Part shown: positions 19,647 to 30,700 of the stretch, one piece after another
Layout of the letters: every line of letters begins with the position of its first letter
Position numbering within the stretch: the first letter of the stretch is position 1
Assembly: GCA_900128395.1 (NCBI GenBank)
Contig: LT649282.1
Span: 1 to 46,280 of the forward strand
DNA: 46,280 bases
Origin: Stramenopiles sp. TOSAG23-2
Lineage: Eukaryota > Sar
Direction: 5' to 3'
The notes under the pieces: model-generated
What the model saw: only the letters and a program-made list of their open reading frames with translations
The model's database searches: none
What the model was told of the DNA's origin: nothing
Translations under genes and position numbers: made by a program

Positions 19647-20942
19647 TCAATCGCTTAATTCAGCATTTAATTCCGCATCTAATTCCTTTTGCCAATCAAG
19701 ATCGTCATCAAAATCTTCATTAGATGATATCATTTTATTATTATCAACCAATAATACTTCTTGTTCTTCATCAAAATTCCCCCCCAATTCCTTTTGCCAA
19801 TCAAGATCGTCATCAAAATCTTCATTAGATGATATCATTTTATTATTATCAACCAATAATACTTCTTGTTCTTCATCAACATTCCCTCCTCCTAATAATT
19901 GATCCTCGTTGTTACTGTTATTCTTATTATTATCATCTGCTGTAGACGACAATGAAATATGATTTATATCATCCGAAACGAAATCAATATCATCATCATC
20001 TAAATCGTCTAATAGATTTAAATTTCCATCGTCTTCTAATGCAGCATCCAATGCGTCTTCATATGCTCTTGCTGACATTAACGCATTTCTGTCATCACTA
20101 TTATTCATGTTGTCATTATTTAACTTTGTTGTATCATCATTATTATTATTATTAAGTCTGGTCTGACTTTCAATAATTAAACTAACTCGATAGAAATAAT
20201 TACTCCAAAAATCAATTTCTTTAATCTTTGATGGTACTAATTTAAATCGTAATTTATTCAAACGATTATCCATTTTCATTAAATTGATTGCCATTTTCGC
20301 ACTATCCTCATAATTAAAAGACCAACCACAATCTTCTGGTGGTGGATTTAAAAAATTAGATTGCTGATACCATACATATTTTGTGTAAAATTACCTGTTA
20401 GATGTTTTTGTTTTAATCTGTCTAAAAAAATGGCCATTTGGGGAATGGTGAAGATAACTTACATATTCAGACAATTTGATCACTTTATTTTTTACAACTT
20501 CTTTTATTTCCTCAGCATGATTATTAGTATTTTCATCATTAACACTATCCCAAGGGTATTCATAGTCTTTTGGTTCTTGGTGTGACAATTTTTCATCTTT
20601 CATTATATTTATAAAATTATCTTTTTCTTTCAACAAATTGCTATGCGTTTCTAATGCTTTCTCTTTGATCTTTTCCGTTAGGTCTTGGGCATTGAAATTT
20701 TTAACATTATCAGTGGTTTCTTGTATTGTTTTACTTATTTTATTAAAATATGAGTTGAATAAACTAGAAGTTGTTGTCCCAGCCGTTGTAGCCGTTGTTG
20801 TATTTTTATTTGTTTCGTCTACATCATCATTATTTTCTTCTTTCTTCTCTTCTTCTACTATCTTCTTCTTATCATTCGTCGCCGTCGACGATGCCGTTGC
20901 CCCCGTCGTTGCACCTGTCAGTGCAGAGAAAAATCCAGACAT
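19647..20942 (-). CDS. BSD-domain protein, two exons
   Basis: Exon 1 runs 20942-20463 (160 codons) and exon 2 runs 20363-19647 (238 codons plus stop), giving 398 residues. The intron is GTAAGT...ATCAG, phase 0, 99 bp. Splicing joins KLSEY to QSNFLNPPPED, which restores the usual order: PWD motif, LSE-F-PPP segment, then the BSD core (LRFKLVPSKIKEIDFW followed by SNYFYRVSLI). Without splicing neither half is a complete domain. Upstream lies a Thr/Glu-rich amphipathic region (SLFNSYFNKISKTIQE), as in the SYAP1/BSDC1 group. The C-terminus is acidic and contains a 35-residue tandem duplication. These proteins are linked to membrane and kinase-signalling roles; the exact orthologue is not settled. 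Confidence 0.87.
19681..19890. repeat. In-frame 105-bp tandem duplication in the BSD gene
   Basis: Copies 19681-19785 and 19786-19890 are nearly identical; differences cluster at the copy ends (a run of Cs versus CCCTCC). Each encodes 35 residues including DNNKMISSNEDFDDDLDW, doubling an acidic motif near the C-terminus. Confidence 0.95.
20364..20462 (-). other. Spliceosomal intron, 99 bp, in the BSD gene
   Basis: Donor GTAAGTTAT directly after codon TAT; acceptor GGTATCAG directly before codon CAA. Both junctions are phase 0. An alternative AG (CTAACAG) lies 29 bases upstream, but using it would bring an in-frame stop or disrupt the PPP segment. Confidence 0.85.
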
Positions 20943-21459
20943 ATCGTTTGGTTAGTCTATATATATATATTAATGTGGTTGAATATTTTATGATGATATA
21001 TGCATCAAATGAATGCATCTATAACATCTAATTGTATATATATAATATTTATTTAAAAAAATTTAAAATGAAAAAATTGTTGTTGGTTGTTCTTCTTTTG
21101 GTGCCGTTCCTGTTTTCAATGTTGGAAGCCAGGTTAAGGTTTGGATGCTATATATATAGTAATGGTATGTTACCTTGGTAATAGATAGAATACCATTACA
21201 ATGCTATGTAATGTATAACCTCAACTTAAGGTTTTTAATTAAGGTGGGTGTAAGAAGATATATACGTTTTACGGACTGCATTTTTTGTTGCATCATATTT
21301 GTCATATTATATTAGACATTTATATATATATTCATTCAATTTATTGATTGATTTGAATCAATCATATATACCATCATCGAATGCATACACCATATATATA
21401 TATGTATACATGTATCGTTTATGCTGCATTAGTATATAGTAAAAGTATTCATCAACAAC
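20943..21459. other. AT-rich region between divergent genes
   Basis: No credible gene. It has several TA runs and poly-T stretches. The frames present are short and made of Ile, Tyr and Phe, as expected of non-coding AT-rich DNA. Confidence 0.5.
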
Positions 21460-21732
21460 ATGAGTGAAGGTAAAAAAGAAAGCAAATCGGAGAAAGAGGT
21501 AGAGCAAACTATTAATTTTGTACCGACACATCCAACACTCGTCAATATCCATCCTACGTTAAAAGATGCTATTGCAAAATTATTAAGAAAAGTGGAGAGT
21601 GGTGGATTTTTAGAAGGTGATGATGTTGTATTCAATGATAGATGTGGTGAGCCATTCAATCCTTTATTATATATTGCTAGATACTTACACCGACATAATC
21701 CAAATCAACAAGAGAAGTTTTCAAAAAAGTAA
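21460..21732 (+). CDS. Small protein with Dpy-30-like C-terminal motif
   Basis: A 90-residue protein with a charged N-terminus (MSEGKKESKSEKEVEQ) and a folded C-terminal half. The end, FNPLLYIARYLHRHNPN, resembles the Dpy-30/RIIa dimerisation helix signature (P-x-x-F/Y-I/L-A-x-YL-x-x-NP) seen in chromatin and axonemal adaptors. The spacing of HPTL, LRKVESGGFL and NDRCGEPFNP suggests a compact alpha-helical domain. Function by similarity only. Convergent with VPS41, with a perfect palindrome between. Confidence 0.68.
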   Translation: MSEGKKESKSEKEVEQTINFVPTHPTLVNIHPTLKDAIAKLLRKVESGGFLEGDDVVFNDRCGEPFNPLLYIARYLHRHNPNQQEKFSKK

Positions 21733-21813
21733 AATACAAAATAAATGTGTGTGCGACTATTAATCTGCTGTAATATGTTTTACCATCGGGGAGAAATTTA
21801 AAAAAAAAATGCG

Positions 21814-21833
21814 TGTGTTAAATATTTAACACA
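21814..21833. repeat. Perfect 20-bp palindrome between convergent genes
   Basis: TGTGTTAAATATTTAACACA, self-complementary without a loop, lies 81 bases after the stop of the Dpy-30-like gene and about 195 bases from the end of the convergent VPS41 gene. Confidence 0.75.
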
Positions 21834-22027
21834 GGGAGAATTGTAGAAAATATATAAAAATTTATGAGATTCGTATAAAATATTACTGCCAGACTGAGAT
21901 GTGCATGTGGTATATAGTAAAAAAATTAAAGTTTTTTGCTTTTTCTTTCGTATTATAAAAAAAATAATGCTTTTTTGACAACACACTGCACGCACACACA
22001 GTCTCGCTCTCTTCTCTCTCTTTCCTT

Positions 22028-25000
22028 TTACATCATTGTAATTTCACCAGTTTCCATTTCAACTTCCCATGTATCATCATTCCTTGCATTGCTAAATTGG
22101 CTATTGATATGATGATTCGTATTGGAGTGAAACGTTACCCCAGTCATTTTGCAAGTTGCATCTGCTTTAACACGAACACCACTTCGCTGGGCAAATCTTA
22201 AACGCTGCAACAAATCAATACAGTCCTCCTTTAAAACTTCATTACATCCTTTTTGTAATTCTAATAATAAACGATAATCAGATACAAATTTTGCTAAATG
22301 ATTCCGTAAATTTGGAATTTCCATATCATCTGGAATTTGCTGTATTAATTTTGCAGGATTGGTGATTGTTGATCCTACATCTTGTAATAAGCCGCTTACA
22401 TAATTTTTATTTGTCAAACTTTTACTTATTAATTGCTCCCATAATGCATCATTATGAGATTCTTCGATAAATTCAATTGCTTGCTTCACATCTCCAATTT
22501 TATCAATGATCAACGACAATGCTTTGTGGGAATCACCAAGTCTACCAAGTATATAAACCATTTCTTTATATAATGGCTTTGGTTTATTTTGTTCACAATC
22601 AACAATTGCTTTTTCCATGGAATAAAAATTACTACTTTTCAGAAATTGCAACAATGAGCCAGGATCATAACGAACGTATAACGATACTTGTGCTATATGC
22701 CATGGTCGGTATTCATCTGAATTGTAAACTTTTTTCTTGCGTTCAAACAATGTATGTAAATATTTTAAAAGCAACGCTGGATCACCTGCTTGCAATTGCT
22801 TCCCTATCGTATGTATAGACAAAACATCCTCTGGAACTTTCAATACCAGCTGCATAGCACGCTTCTCATTGATACGCATTAAATTTGTAAATCGCTGTGT
22901 TCCTACTGGTGTAACCAATTTATGAAATAAATTGTTTCTTTCAATAAATGAGAAAATGGTAATAGATAATGGTGATTCTCCGACGGACTTTGAATTTTGT
23001 GGATAATCTAAATATTGACGTATAGCTTTTTCCTCATCTTGGTTAATCATGTACAAATACGACAATGTTTCTCTTAAAATGCATGATTCACGCCGTTCCA
23101 ATACAGCTTTGACTTTTGCAACGACAATTATCATATTGAATAATGGTGCTGTTGATGTCGTCGCACTTGTATTCTTCTCGTCTTGCAGATTATCATTTTT
23201 ATTATTGCTACTACTACTTCTCATGATATTATTATCATTGCTAGTATTGTTATTCATAGTATTTGAACTTTGAATATTGTCATTAATTTTCCTACTTGTA
23301 GATGACCATTTTGATATTAAATGTCTAAATCCTGCATCATCACTCTCATTTAAAAATGCTGCTAATATCATTTCATATGTAGATTGTTCTAACTGCACTT
23401 CTTTATATGGTACATAAAATCCTATCTCGCGTAGCTGTTGATGTTCATGGAAAACCAGGACCCATTGCTGCCACATATCTTTATCATGGCGTAATAAACG
23501 CGCACATAATTTAGACGCTTCTCTAAATCTGTTAGTTTTTACAAGATTCCCTAAATACCGTGTCGCCAATAGTTGATATTGCGATGGTGGTAATGGTGGA
23601 TCAGCATGTTCAGCAATTTCTAATGCCTCAGAAAATTGCCCATGCTCCAATGCCCATTTAATATGATCATCTACTGTTCGTGGCGTTGCTACCACAATAT
23701 CCTTCGGCGATACAATGTACAATGAAGGCAACGGAGGCAAATCAGCATCATCCTTGCTTTTCATTTTTATGGTGGTAGTATTTTGGGTATTATTATCTGA
23801 ACCACTGTTTCCCGAACTTTGTTTCACTGTTACTGTGCCTTTATCACTTTCTAAACTGTAATCAAACATGGTACACATCTCATAGCCAAACACTGGCAAC
23901 ATATCACACGATCTCTCCTCACCCGTTTCTCTATCTAAAATTCTTAATTCAGGACGGCGCGGGGTATTCATATTATCGCCACTATCATTATTATTATTAT
24001 TATTATTATTGTCATTTTCATCATCATTGCTGTCATCACTGTCATCATCATCTGTTGAGGAATCATCTTCATTGCCAATACTATACGTCAAAAGACAAAC
24101 ATCATCACCAAAAGATGCTATGCCACATATCAATGCTGGGACGTGAAAAACTGCAGTAATACGACCAGTTAATTGTATCTTACTAGGATCAATGGTACTA
24201 GCACCCTTGACTTTATTATCGTTATTGTCGTTCTTAGCATTATTATTGTTAGTATTACTTCCCGGTATCATTTCTTGAATTTTAACTATCATCCAACAAT
24301 CACCCCATCCAACTAATAATGTACGATCATTTTCCCAATACAATTTACATTGGCAACTATTTGCAACATCTTCATGTTCTGAAAAATTTATTTTTGGCCG
24401 ATCAACTCTAGACACAGGCTTTTCTCTTTCTAAATCATATATTTTTACACCCCTATCATTTGCCCATGCTATCAATGTACCACACCAACGTACAATTTGT
24501 ACACGGCCTTCTCCACTATCTAAAATATTTTCAGTAGAAGTAAACCAACCACGTCGATTTACTCGAACTTTACTATCTTCACTTCCACTAACAAAAACCC
24601 TGTCGCGTTTGTTTGAATATTGTGGATCAAGCTGTACACTCACAATGGGGCTAACATACGTATGGATAAGAGGCGCTTCTGATCCAAGGACTGGAATAAT
24701 TGCAATCTTGCCATCTTCTGCGCAACTTGCAATACGTTGTCCACTCGGCTCGATACTAATGTCATGAACACGAGCATGATGTAAAACAATTTTATTTCTT
24801 TCAGCACCTGCATGGTCTAATATATACAATGCACCACTACGTGTTCCTAATACCATAAATGATCTATGAAACGACAGGCATGATGCAGAATCCGGTTGAG
24901 TAGTTTTACCACCACTTAGAATTTCCGTAACACTTGATTTTAATCGCCGATATTTTAATAAAGGTTCTTCATCAATAAAATTTTCATCTGAATCTTCGTC

Positions 25001-25102
25001 TGAAACTTCATCATCTCCACCTTCTGATGAATCTGTTTCTTCATTTGATGAAGATGCAGAAGATTCTGTTTCCACCTGTTCCTCTTCTTCCGAGGTCGAC
25101 AT
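22028..25102 (-). CDS. VPS41: VPS41-like HOPS subunit lacking the C-terminal RING
   Basis: This is a 1024-residue protein starting MSTSEEEEQVETE at 25102; the frame is open further but only from GTG. It has an acidic leader, then a WD40 propeller (about 45-400: FHRSFMVLGTRSGALYILDH, RIASCAEDGKIAI, FVSGSEDSKVRV) with a long acidic Asn insert. From about 500 on, alpha-solenoid clathrin-heavy-chain repeats follow (WALEHGQFSEALEIAE, ILGRLGDSHKALSLIIDKI). This is VPS41, which tethers late endosomes and Golgi carriers to lysosome-like organelles. Most VPS41 proteins end in a RING-H2 domain. Here only one cysteine (DATCKMTG) remains where the RING would begin, and the protein ends soon after in Asn/acidic sequence. 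Confidence 0.9.
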   Translation of the reverse strand: MSTSEEEEQVETESSASSSNEETDSSEGGDDEVSDEDSDENFIDEEPLLKYRRLKSSVTEILSGGKTTQPDSASCLSFHRSFMVLGTRSGALYILDHAGAERNKIVLHHARVHDISIEPSGQRIASCAEDGKIAIIPVLGSEAPLIHTYVSPIVSVQLDPQYSNKRDRVFVSGSEDSKVRVNRRGWFTSTENILDSGEGRVQIVRWCGTLIAWANDRGVKIYDLEREKPVSRVDRPKINFSEHEDVANSCQCKLYWENDRTLLVGWGDCWMIVKIQEMIPGSNTNNNNAKNDNNDNKVKGASTIDPSKIQLTGRITAVFHVPALICGIASFGDDVCLLTYSIGNEDDSSTDDDDSDDSNDDENDNNNNNNNNDSGDNMNTPRRPELRILDRETGEERSCDMLPVFGYEMCTMFDYSLESDKGTVTVKQSSGNSGSDNNTQNTTTIKMKSKDDADLPPLPSLYIVSPKDIVVATPRTVDDHIKWALEHGQFSEALEIAEHADPPLPPSQYQLLATRYLGNLVKTNRFREASKLCARLLRHDKDMWQQWVLVFHEHQQLREIGFYVPYKEVQLEQSTYEMILAAFLNESDDAGFRHLISKWSSTSRKINDNIQSSNTMNNNTSNDNNIMRSSSSNNKNDNLQDEKNTSATTSTAPLFNMIIVVAKVKAVLERRESCILRETLSYLYMINQDEEKAIRQYLDYPQNSKSVGESPLSITIFSFIERNNLFHKLVTPVGTQRFTNLMRINEKRAMQLVLKVPEDVLSIHTIGKQLQAGDPALLLKYLHTLFERKKKVYNSDEYRPWHIAQVSLYVRYDPGSLLQFLKSSNFYSMEKAIVDCEQNKPKPLYKEMVYILGRLGDSHKALSLIIDKIGDVKQAIEFIEESHNDALWEQLISKSLTNKNYVSGLLQDVGSTITNPAKLIQQIPDDMEIPNLRNHLAKFVSDYRLLLELQKGCNEVLKEDCIDLLQRLRFAQRSGVRVKADATCKMTGVTFHSNTNHHINSQFSNARNDDTWEVEMETGEITMM

Positions 25103-25853
25103 TATTACTATTATTACTATGTAAAACACAACTAAAAAATAAAAGTGAATGAATGTTACTAAAAGAATAAAATTACAAATATGATATGTATATATTATAT
25201 ATTATATGTGCACAGCTTTTGTCATTCTTTCCTTTCATCACACAAACAATATAAATACGAACATTAAAATTAAATATTCATTATTATTTAAAACAGAGGA
25301 GGTGGTAGGTGCGTAGTAATAAAACTAATTCAATTTTTTTTTTATATTCTTTTCCTCCTTATCCTCACAATACAAGGTATATTAATACCTTAACCTGGTA
25401 TTATATTTTCTTCTTCTTCTCACTGGACGTAGTTTACCACAAACATGTTAAGGTATCTACATGAAATACTAACTAGTATATACCTAATTTATACTTGAAA
25501 GGTATAGAAATTACAAAAATATTAAAAATTAAACAAAAATATTAAAAAACAAAAATAAATATACCTTATTTATCACAAATAATTTGCACATTTGCACAAC
25601 AACATCAACAAAATATAATAATATCCAAAATATCCAAAATAATGTAATAACATAAACAACAGTTTAATAATATCCGAATATATATTTTTATCTATTATCA
25701 TATGGCAGTATCATATATATTATTAATATACACAAATGTACTACGTTAACGTATATGATAAAGGATGTTTATGAGGAAAAAGAAAGAAAGAAAGTTAAAA
25801 ATTGATTGGTGTAGATGTGAGATAAAGTGAGTTCATTTATATATGCACAAACC
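25103..25853. other. Intergenic region between divergent VPS41 and JMJD5 genes
   Basis: No gene seen. An AACCTGGTATT motif at about 25392-25402 and several GGTAT/ATACC words belong to the recurring intergenic motif noted in findings. The rest is AT-rich with direct repeats of CAAAAATATTAAAA near 25515-25550. Confidence 0.5.
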
Positions 25854-27308
25854 ATGTCTAGTTTAATGCCTTCATTATCAATACAAGAAGCAAACGATTT
25901 ATTTGGATCAAGTAGTGAGGATGAAAATGACGACGATAAAGAACGAAATCAAAATGTGCCATTTGCTATACAATTGGAAATGAAAAATATTTTATTAAAA
26001 TATAGAAATAATAATACTTTGAATAAATTCAATAAATCCATGTATGAAAAATATCTAATGTCTGTTAAATTATATGAATGTAATAATTTAGAAGAATTGT
26101 TGAGTATATCTTCCGAAATAGCTATAATAACTTATAATTTGTTAAAAGAACATAAAGGTTGGCCTCATCAAAGTGTGAAAGATTTACACTTGCTTTCACA
26201 ATTATTTTTAGCACATAACTACGTTTTATTGAAACAATTTAAAACGTGTATTCAGTGCATTGATAAAATATTTACAGTCCATGGGGCTAGCAAAATCGTC
26301 ACTATGTACTTATCATTGATTATCCCAAAAATAGACTCTTCAAATGCTTTTAAATTGTCGCCATCAGGAAAGAAGATTGAATTTGTGCAAAGTCTTTATG
26401 TAGATAAAATATTGATACCTGAAATGAATGCCAATAATAATAATAGACAACAAATACCTAAAATGAAACAATGTAGTTTGGACATTTTTAAAAAGGAATT
26501 TTTAAACACAGAGACTGCCATTATATTTACTGATATAATGGCAAAAGAAAATGGATATAGCGGTGCAATTAATAAATGGAAAGATATCAATTTTTGGATC
26601 AATAACTTTGGATATCGTTTTGTGCCAATAGAAATAGGTAGATTTCCTCAATTTTGTGAAGAACAACAAGTAGAAAAAACTTTTTCCTCCTGGAAGGAAG
26701 AAATGATAACCATCGAAAATTTTTTCAATACATATTTAATACCATCTATTCAACGTATTGAAATGAGACAGAAACGTAATGGGAATAATAATGATGATGA
26801 TAATAATCTTGAAAAGATAAAGGACCAATTAAATGTATATAAATATTTACCTGCTATAGATACTGTAGCCTATTTAGCACAACATAATTTATTTGAACAA
26901 TTTAAAATTTTAAAAAATGATATTGGAACACCAAAATATTGCCACATCAGAGGACGAAAAGTTCAACATGTAAATATGTGGTTTGGGACTGATGGAACTG
27001 TAACACCTTTGCATTTCGATTCATACGACAATTTTTTGATGCAAGTCATTGGATACAAATATGTACGATTGTATGAAAAATCACAAACAAAATATTTATA
27101 TCGTGATAACACTGGTGTTGAATATGCGCAAGGAAACATGACAAATGTTTCTATTGAATATCCAGATAAAATGAAACATCCAGAATTTGGAAATGCAAAA
27201 TACACAGAGACTATATTAATGCCGGGCGACACGTTATTTATTCCATCAGGTATGTGGCATTATGTCAGAAGTTTAACACCAAGTTTATCAATTAACTATT
27301 GGTTTTAA
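25854..27308 (+). CDS. JmjC-domain oxygenase of the JMJD5/KDM8 type
   Basis: This is a 484-residue protein from the ATG at 25854 (MSSLMPSLS); the frame is open slightly upstream without an ATG. The N-terminal half is helical, as in JMJD5. The C-terminal JmjC domain has YLAQHNLFEQF, then NMWFGTDGTVTPLHFDSYDN with Fe(II) ligands H387 and D389, GYKYVRLYEKS, MPGDTLFIPSGMWHYVRSL with the third ligand H469, and a terminal SINYWF. The order and spacing match human JMJD5, a 2-oxoglutarate-dependent arginyl C3-hydroxylase. No signal peptide. All three metal ligands are present, so activity is expected. Confidence 0.92.
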   Translation: MSSLMPSLSIQEANDLFGSSSEDENDDDKERNQNVPFAIQLEMKNILLKYRNNNTLNKFNKSMYEKYLMSVKLYECNNLEELLSISSEIAIITYNLLKEHKGWPHQSVKDLHLLSQLFLAHNYVLLKQFKTCIQCIDKIFTVHGASKIVTMYLSLIIPKIDSSNAFKLSPSGKKIEFVQSLYVDKILIPEMNANNNNRQQIPKMKQCSLDIFKKEFLNTETAIIFTDIMAKENGYSGAINKWKDINFWINNFGYRFVPIEIGRFPQFCEEQQVEKTFSSWKEEMITIENFFNTYLIPSIQRIEMRQKRNGNNNDDDNNLEKIKDQLNVYKYLPAIDTVAYLAQHNLFEQFKILKNDIGTPKYCHIRGRKVQHVNMWFGTDGTVTPLHFDSYDNFLMQVIGYKYVRLYEKSQTKYLYRDNTGVEYAQGNMTNVSIEYPDKMKHPEFGNAKYTETILMPGDTLFIPSGMWHYVRSLTPSLSINYWF

Positions 27309-27311
27309 AAT

Positions 27312-27333
27312 TATGTATACTGAATTATACATA
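27312..27333. repeat. Hairpin immediately after the JMJD5 stop codon
   Basis: TATGTATA-CTGAAT-TATACATA: perfect 8-bp stem, 6-base loop, starting three bases after the stop. It lies between convergent genes, but its AT-rich stem makes chance more likely than for the CG-containing hairpins. Confidence 0.5.
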
Positions 27334-27392
27334 TATACGTACAAAGTATCATATACAGACGACTAGTACAGTACGAGGAGGCAGTGTAATTA

Positions 27393-27418
27393 AGAGAGAG
27401 AGAGAGAGAGAGAGAGAG
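27393..27418. repeat. AG dinucleotide microsatellite
   Basis: About 13 AG units in the 436-bp gap between the convergent JMJD5 and glycosyltransferase genes. The rest of that gap (27309-27744) is AT-rich and holds no gene I can support. Confidence 0.9.
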
Positions 27419-27744
27419 TGGAAATATATTTTTTTGATAATAAAAGATGTGCTTTTTTCGATAAATTTAGATTGAGCACACCGACTGGGTGGCATATTAC
27501 ATTATATATAAAAAATTCTCTTAATTTAAAATAATTTAAAAAGATTTTATTTACTCATAAGTATATATATCATAATTATAATACTATTTTATCTATAGAC
27601 AGAATTGCATAAAATGAAAGAGTGTGGAGAAGAATTATTTTTATGTTGTGTGTAGATCCCGGGGAATCAAGAGCGGTAACTGCTGCATTACATATATATG
27701 TGAAAAAGTAAATTTTTTTTTATAAAATGCTCCCTCTCCCAGCT

Positions 27745-30700
27745 CTACCTTTGCATCCATGGTAATTTCGCAAATTCTTTACTTTCAATATGTGCCTCGC
27801 CACCTTCTCCATCTTTCGCCGTAGTTTTTTTATATTCTTCATCATTTACAAGATCTAATAATGTTCCATGTGGTTTATATCCATTACTAGCAAATAGTGT
27901 CATCTTCGTCAGTTCGGCTAACATTGATTTTGGTGCTTTTGATGAATGAAAATCAATATCAATTACAGCACCTTTATTTTTAATAAATTCATCTTTACTA
28001 AATGCATCTTTTCTCCAATTATGTTTAATCATCAATAAATCATTTGATGATAACGTGAAAGCTGGAGGAAGTTTATTCTGCTTTGCCATCCAACTAAATC
28101 CTTTAGTGACTAAATTTGGCCCTAAGCAGCCCCAACAAAATTTTTGGTACTGCTGCGGTATCATTTCCACAAAAGTAAATATTAAATCTGAACATGGTGG
28201 AAAGCCAGCAAGTAAACCACTGTAAAGACTAAAAACCAATCCGTCCGCGGCATTGTCATTTGGTAAAGGTGGATTTCCATATTGTGCAGGAACTGCACCA
28301 TCTACTCCAATTTCTTGGCAATACGATGTTTTTGCAAAACAAGCATCAGGATTCGTTTGACAATCTGTGGTATTTTTATTACATTGGGATCTTCTCCATT
28401 GCATTTCTCGACTAATTAAAGGCATTTTATCCTCTGGTAAAGGGCGTATGAAAATTTGGTCAAAATCCATATATGTACCACCATAATAATATAACAAGGC
28501 AAACCTTACTACGTCAGACATTGTATGCATGTATCCTTTATTATCATCACTAGCATCTTTCACTTTTTTCATAGTTTGACTGATACCTTCTAATTGAGTA
28601 GGAATGGTACCCATTAATTCCTTTACACTGTATTTCATAACGACGGCACGGCATGTAAAGGGTAATGCCTTCTTTGCTTCCCAACCAGTCAATTTGCTAC
28701 TTTCACAAAAAAAATCACTTGGCAACGAATTGGAAAAAATTAATACGCGTGTACCATGTTTGCCATGCAATATAGCACTTTTAATGGCAGCATGCATAAT
28801 ACGCGAAGTAGCGGTACTAACTTCTTTTCCCTTCTCAGTCTCCCACCAAAACATTATAGGAGGTTCATATTTCATCGAATCTGGCTTTTTAATAGTCCTT
28901 GTATCAATAAATGAAGCAAGCTTTGACCTTTCAATTTCTATCAATGTCCTCTTAAAATTTTCCTTTGAAACTTTGCCATCCATTATATCAACACCACCAA
29001 ACAGACCTTTAATCTGAGCTAAAAAGTCTTTCTGGGAAGGGCCATTACCATTTTTTTCGCATGTGCCGGTTAGGAAGTGTTGATTTCGAAATTCTAGCAT
29101 ATATTTAGTCTTGTCGTTTTGATTGCATTGAACCTTCACCAAGGTACCTAAATTACCCATCCCATCGAAACAAAAATTTTCTTGACTTAAACTGTCTGTG
29201 ATACTTTGCGCAACATCATCACGGCATTCCCCAGCCCCACTTTTTAAATCGTTTTCCAACACCATATGATCATGCCAAGCCCACCATAACTTGTGCCATT
29301 TAGGGGCATAAAAATTTGCCATTTTATAATCACCATGATTCCGATTGCAATCCATTCCCCTACCACATGTTAATGGTTTATTACCTGTAAAATGCAAGAC
29401 GTGATATGCCTCTCCAATTAATTTTGTTGCTTGACTATATTTAATTCGTACTACATCTTGAGGCAATTCATAATACATCGGAAGAAACGACCACATAAAC
29501 CCTGTATCACCACCGTCAAAACTTTCAATATGTGGTATTTTTTCTAAAATTTTATTAAAAAATTTCTTCGACGGTTCGATAACCATCAGGCCAGCATGCA
29601 TTGGTGCACTGACACGTTTAAGTTCATTACCACCAGTCCCTGCAAAGTTAATCTTATTTTGTACTATAAATGCCGGTGTTTCTGCTTCGAATAGAAAATC
29701 TAAGTTTCGGCCAACTATCATATCTGCATCTAAATATATCACTTTTTCATACTCATACAAACTAAAAGTAGCTAATTTTGTATAGGATTGTTTGTGAAAT
29801 TTTTTCTCATGAGTACTTGATACATCTGATGGTGGTGCTAATGGCGCAACTACACGTGTTATTATTCCACTTTTTTTAAACGGAAGCAAATCTTCCTGGG
29901 ATGTACCCTCTGGAACTAACACTACAAACGGGTATGATACTCCATTGTGTCTCAAAGAATGTCGTAACACTTTTAACATTGTTACCAAAGTATCTTCTTT
30001 GGCCTCGCTTTTATGACACATCCCTATCTTATGGCATGCATCAGCACCACGTCCACCAACACTTGGGCCTACATACAATGAAACATATGCATATTTTCCT
30101 TTCCTGAAGCTATGGTTTGTCGTCTTTAATTCACCAGGACACAAATTGCTTGGTCTTACGCCAAAAAATGTTGGGTTACCTTTTTTAATATCACTATAGC
30201 AATTGCATTCGGCGACGGAACAAAAAGCCGCAAAAGAATCAAAAGACTTTTTTGCTGGAGGAAAAATTTCGCCATTAGTAGATTTTGATATTTTAGCATC
30301 ATCTTTGTTGTTGTTCATTTCAGTATTATTATTATTATTATTATTATTATTGATAGTAGTGTATTGTTTTCCACTATTATCATTGCTATTTTTCTTCTTC
30401 TTATCATTATTATTCTTACTTTCATTATTACTATCGTCATTTTTTTTATCATTGTTATCAATAGTTGATTCAACATTTACTTTGCTACCTGTTTCTTTAT
30501 TATTACCAGTTCCACTTTCACACCCAAGATAGTCTTTATGCTCTGAACAAAATTTTTCCTTTGTTTGACCTAACGAGCATGATACACATTCTGCAGTTAA
30601 TGCTTTGCAACAAAATTTTTCCGCCATCCCATTCTTATGTACAGGTTCTTCACCTTCATCATCTACTATGTTTCTCTTTTGACTTCTTACATCATTAAAC

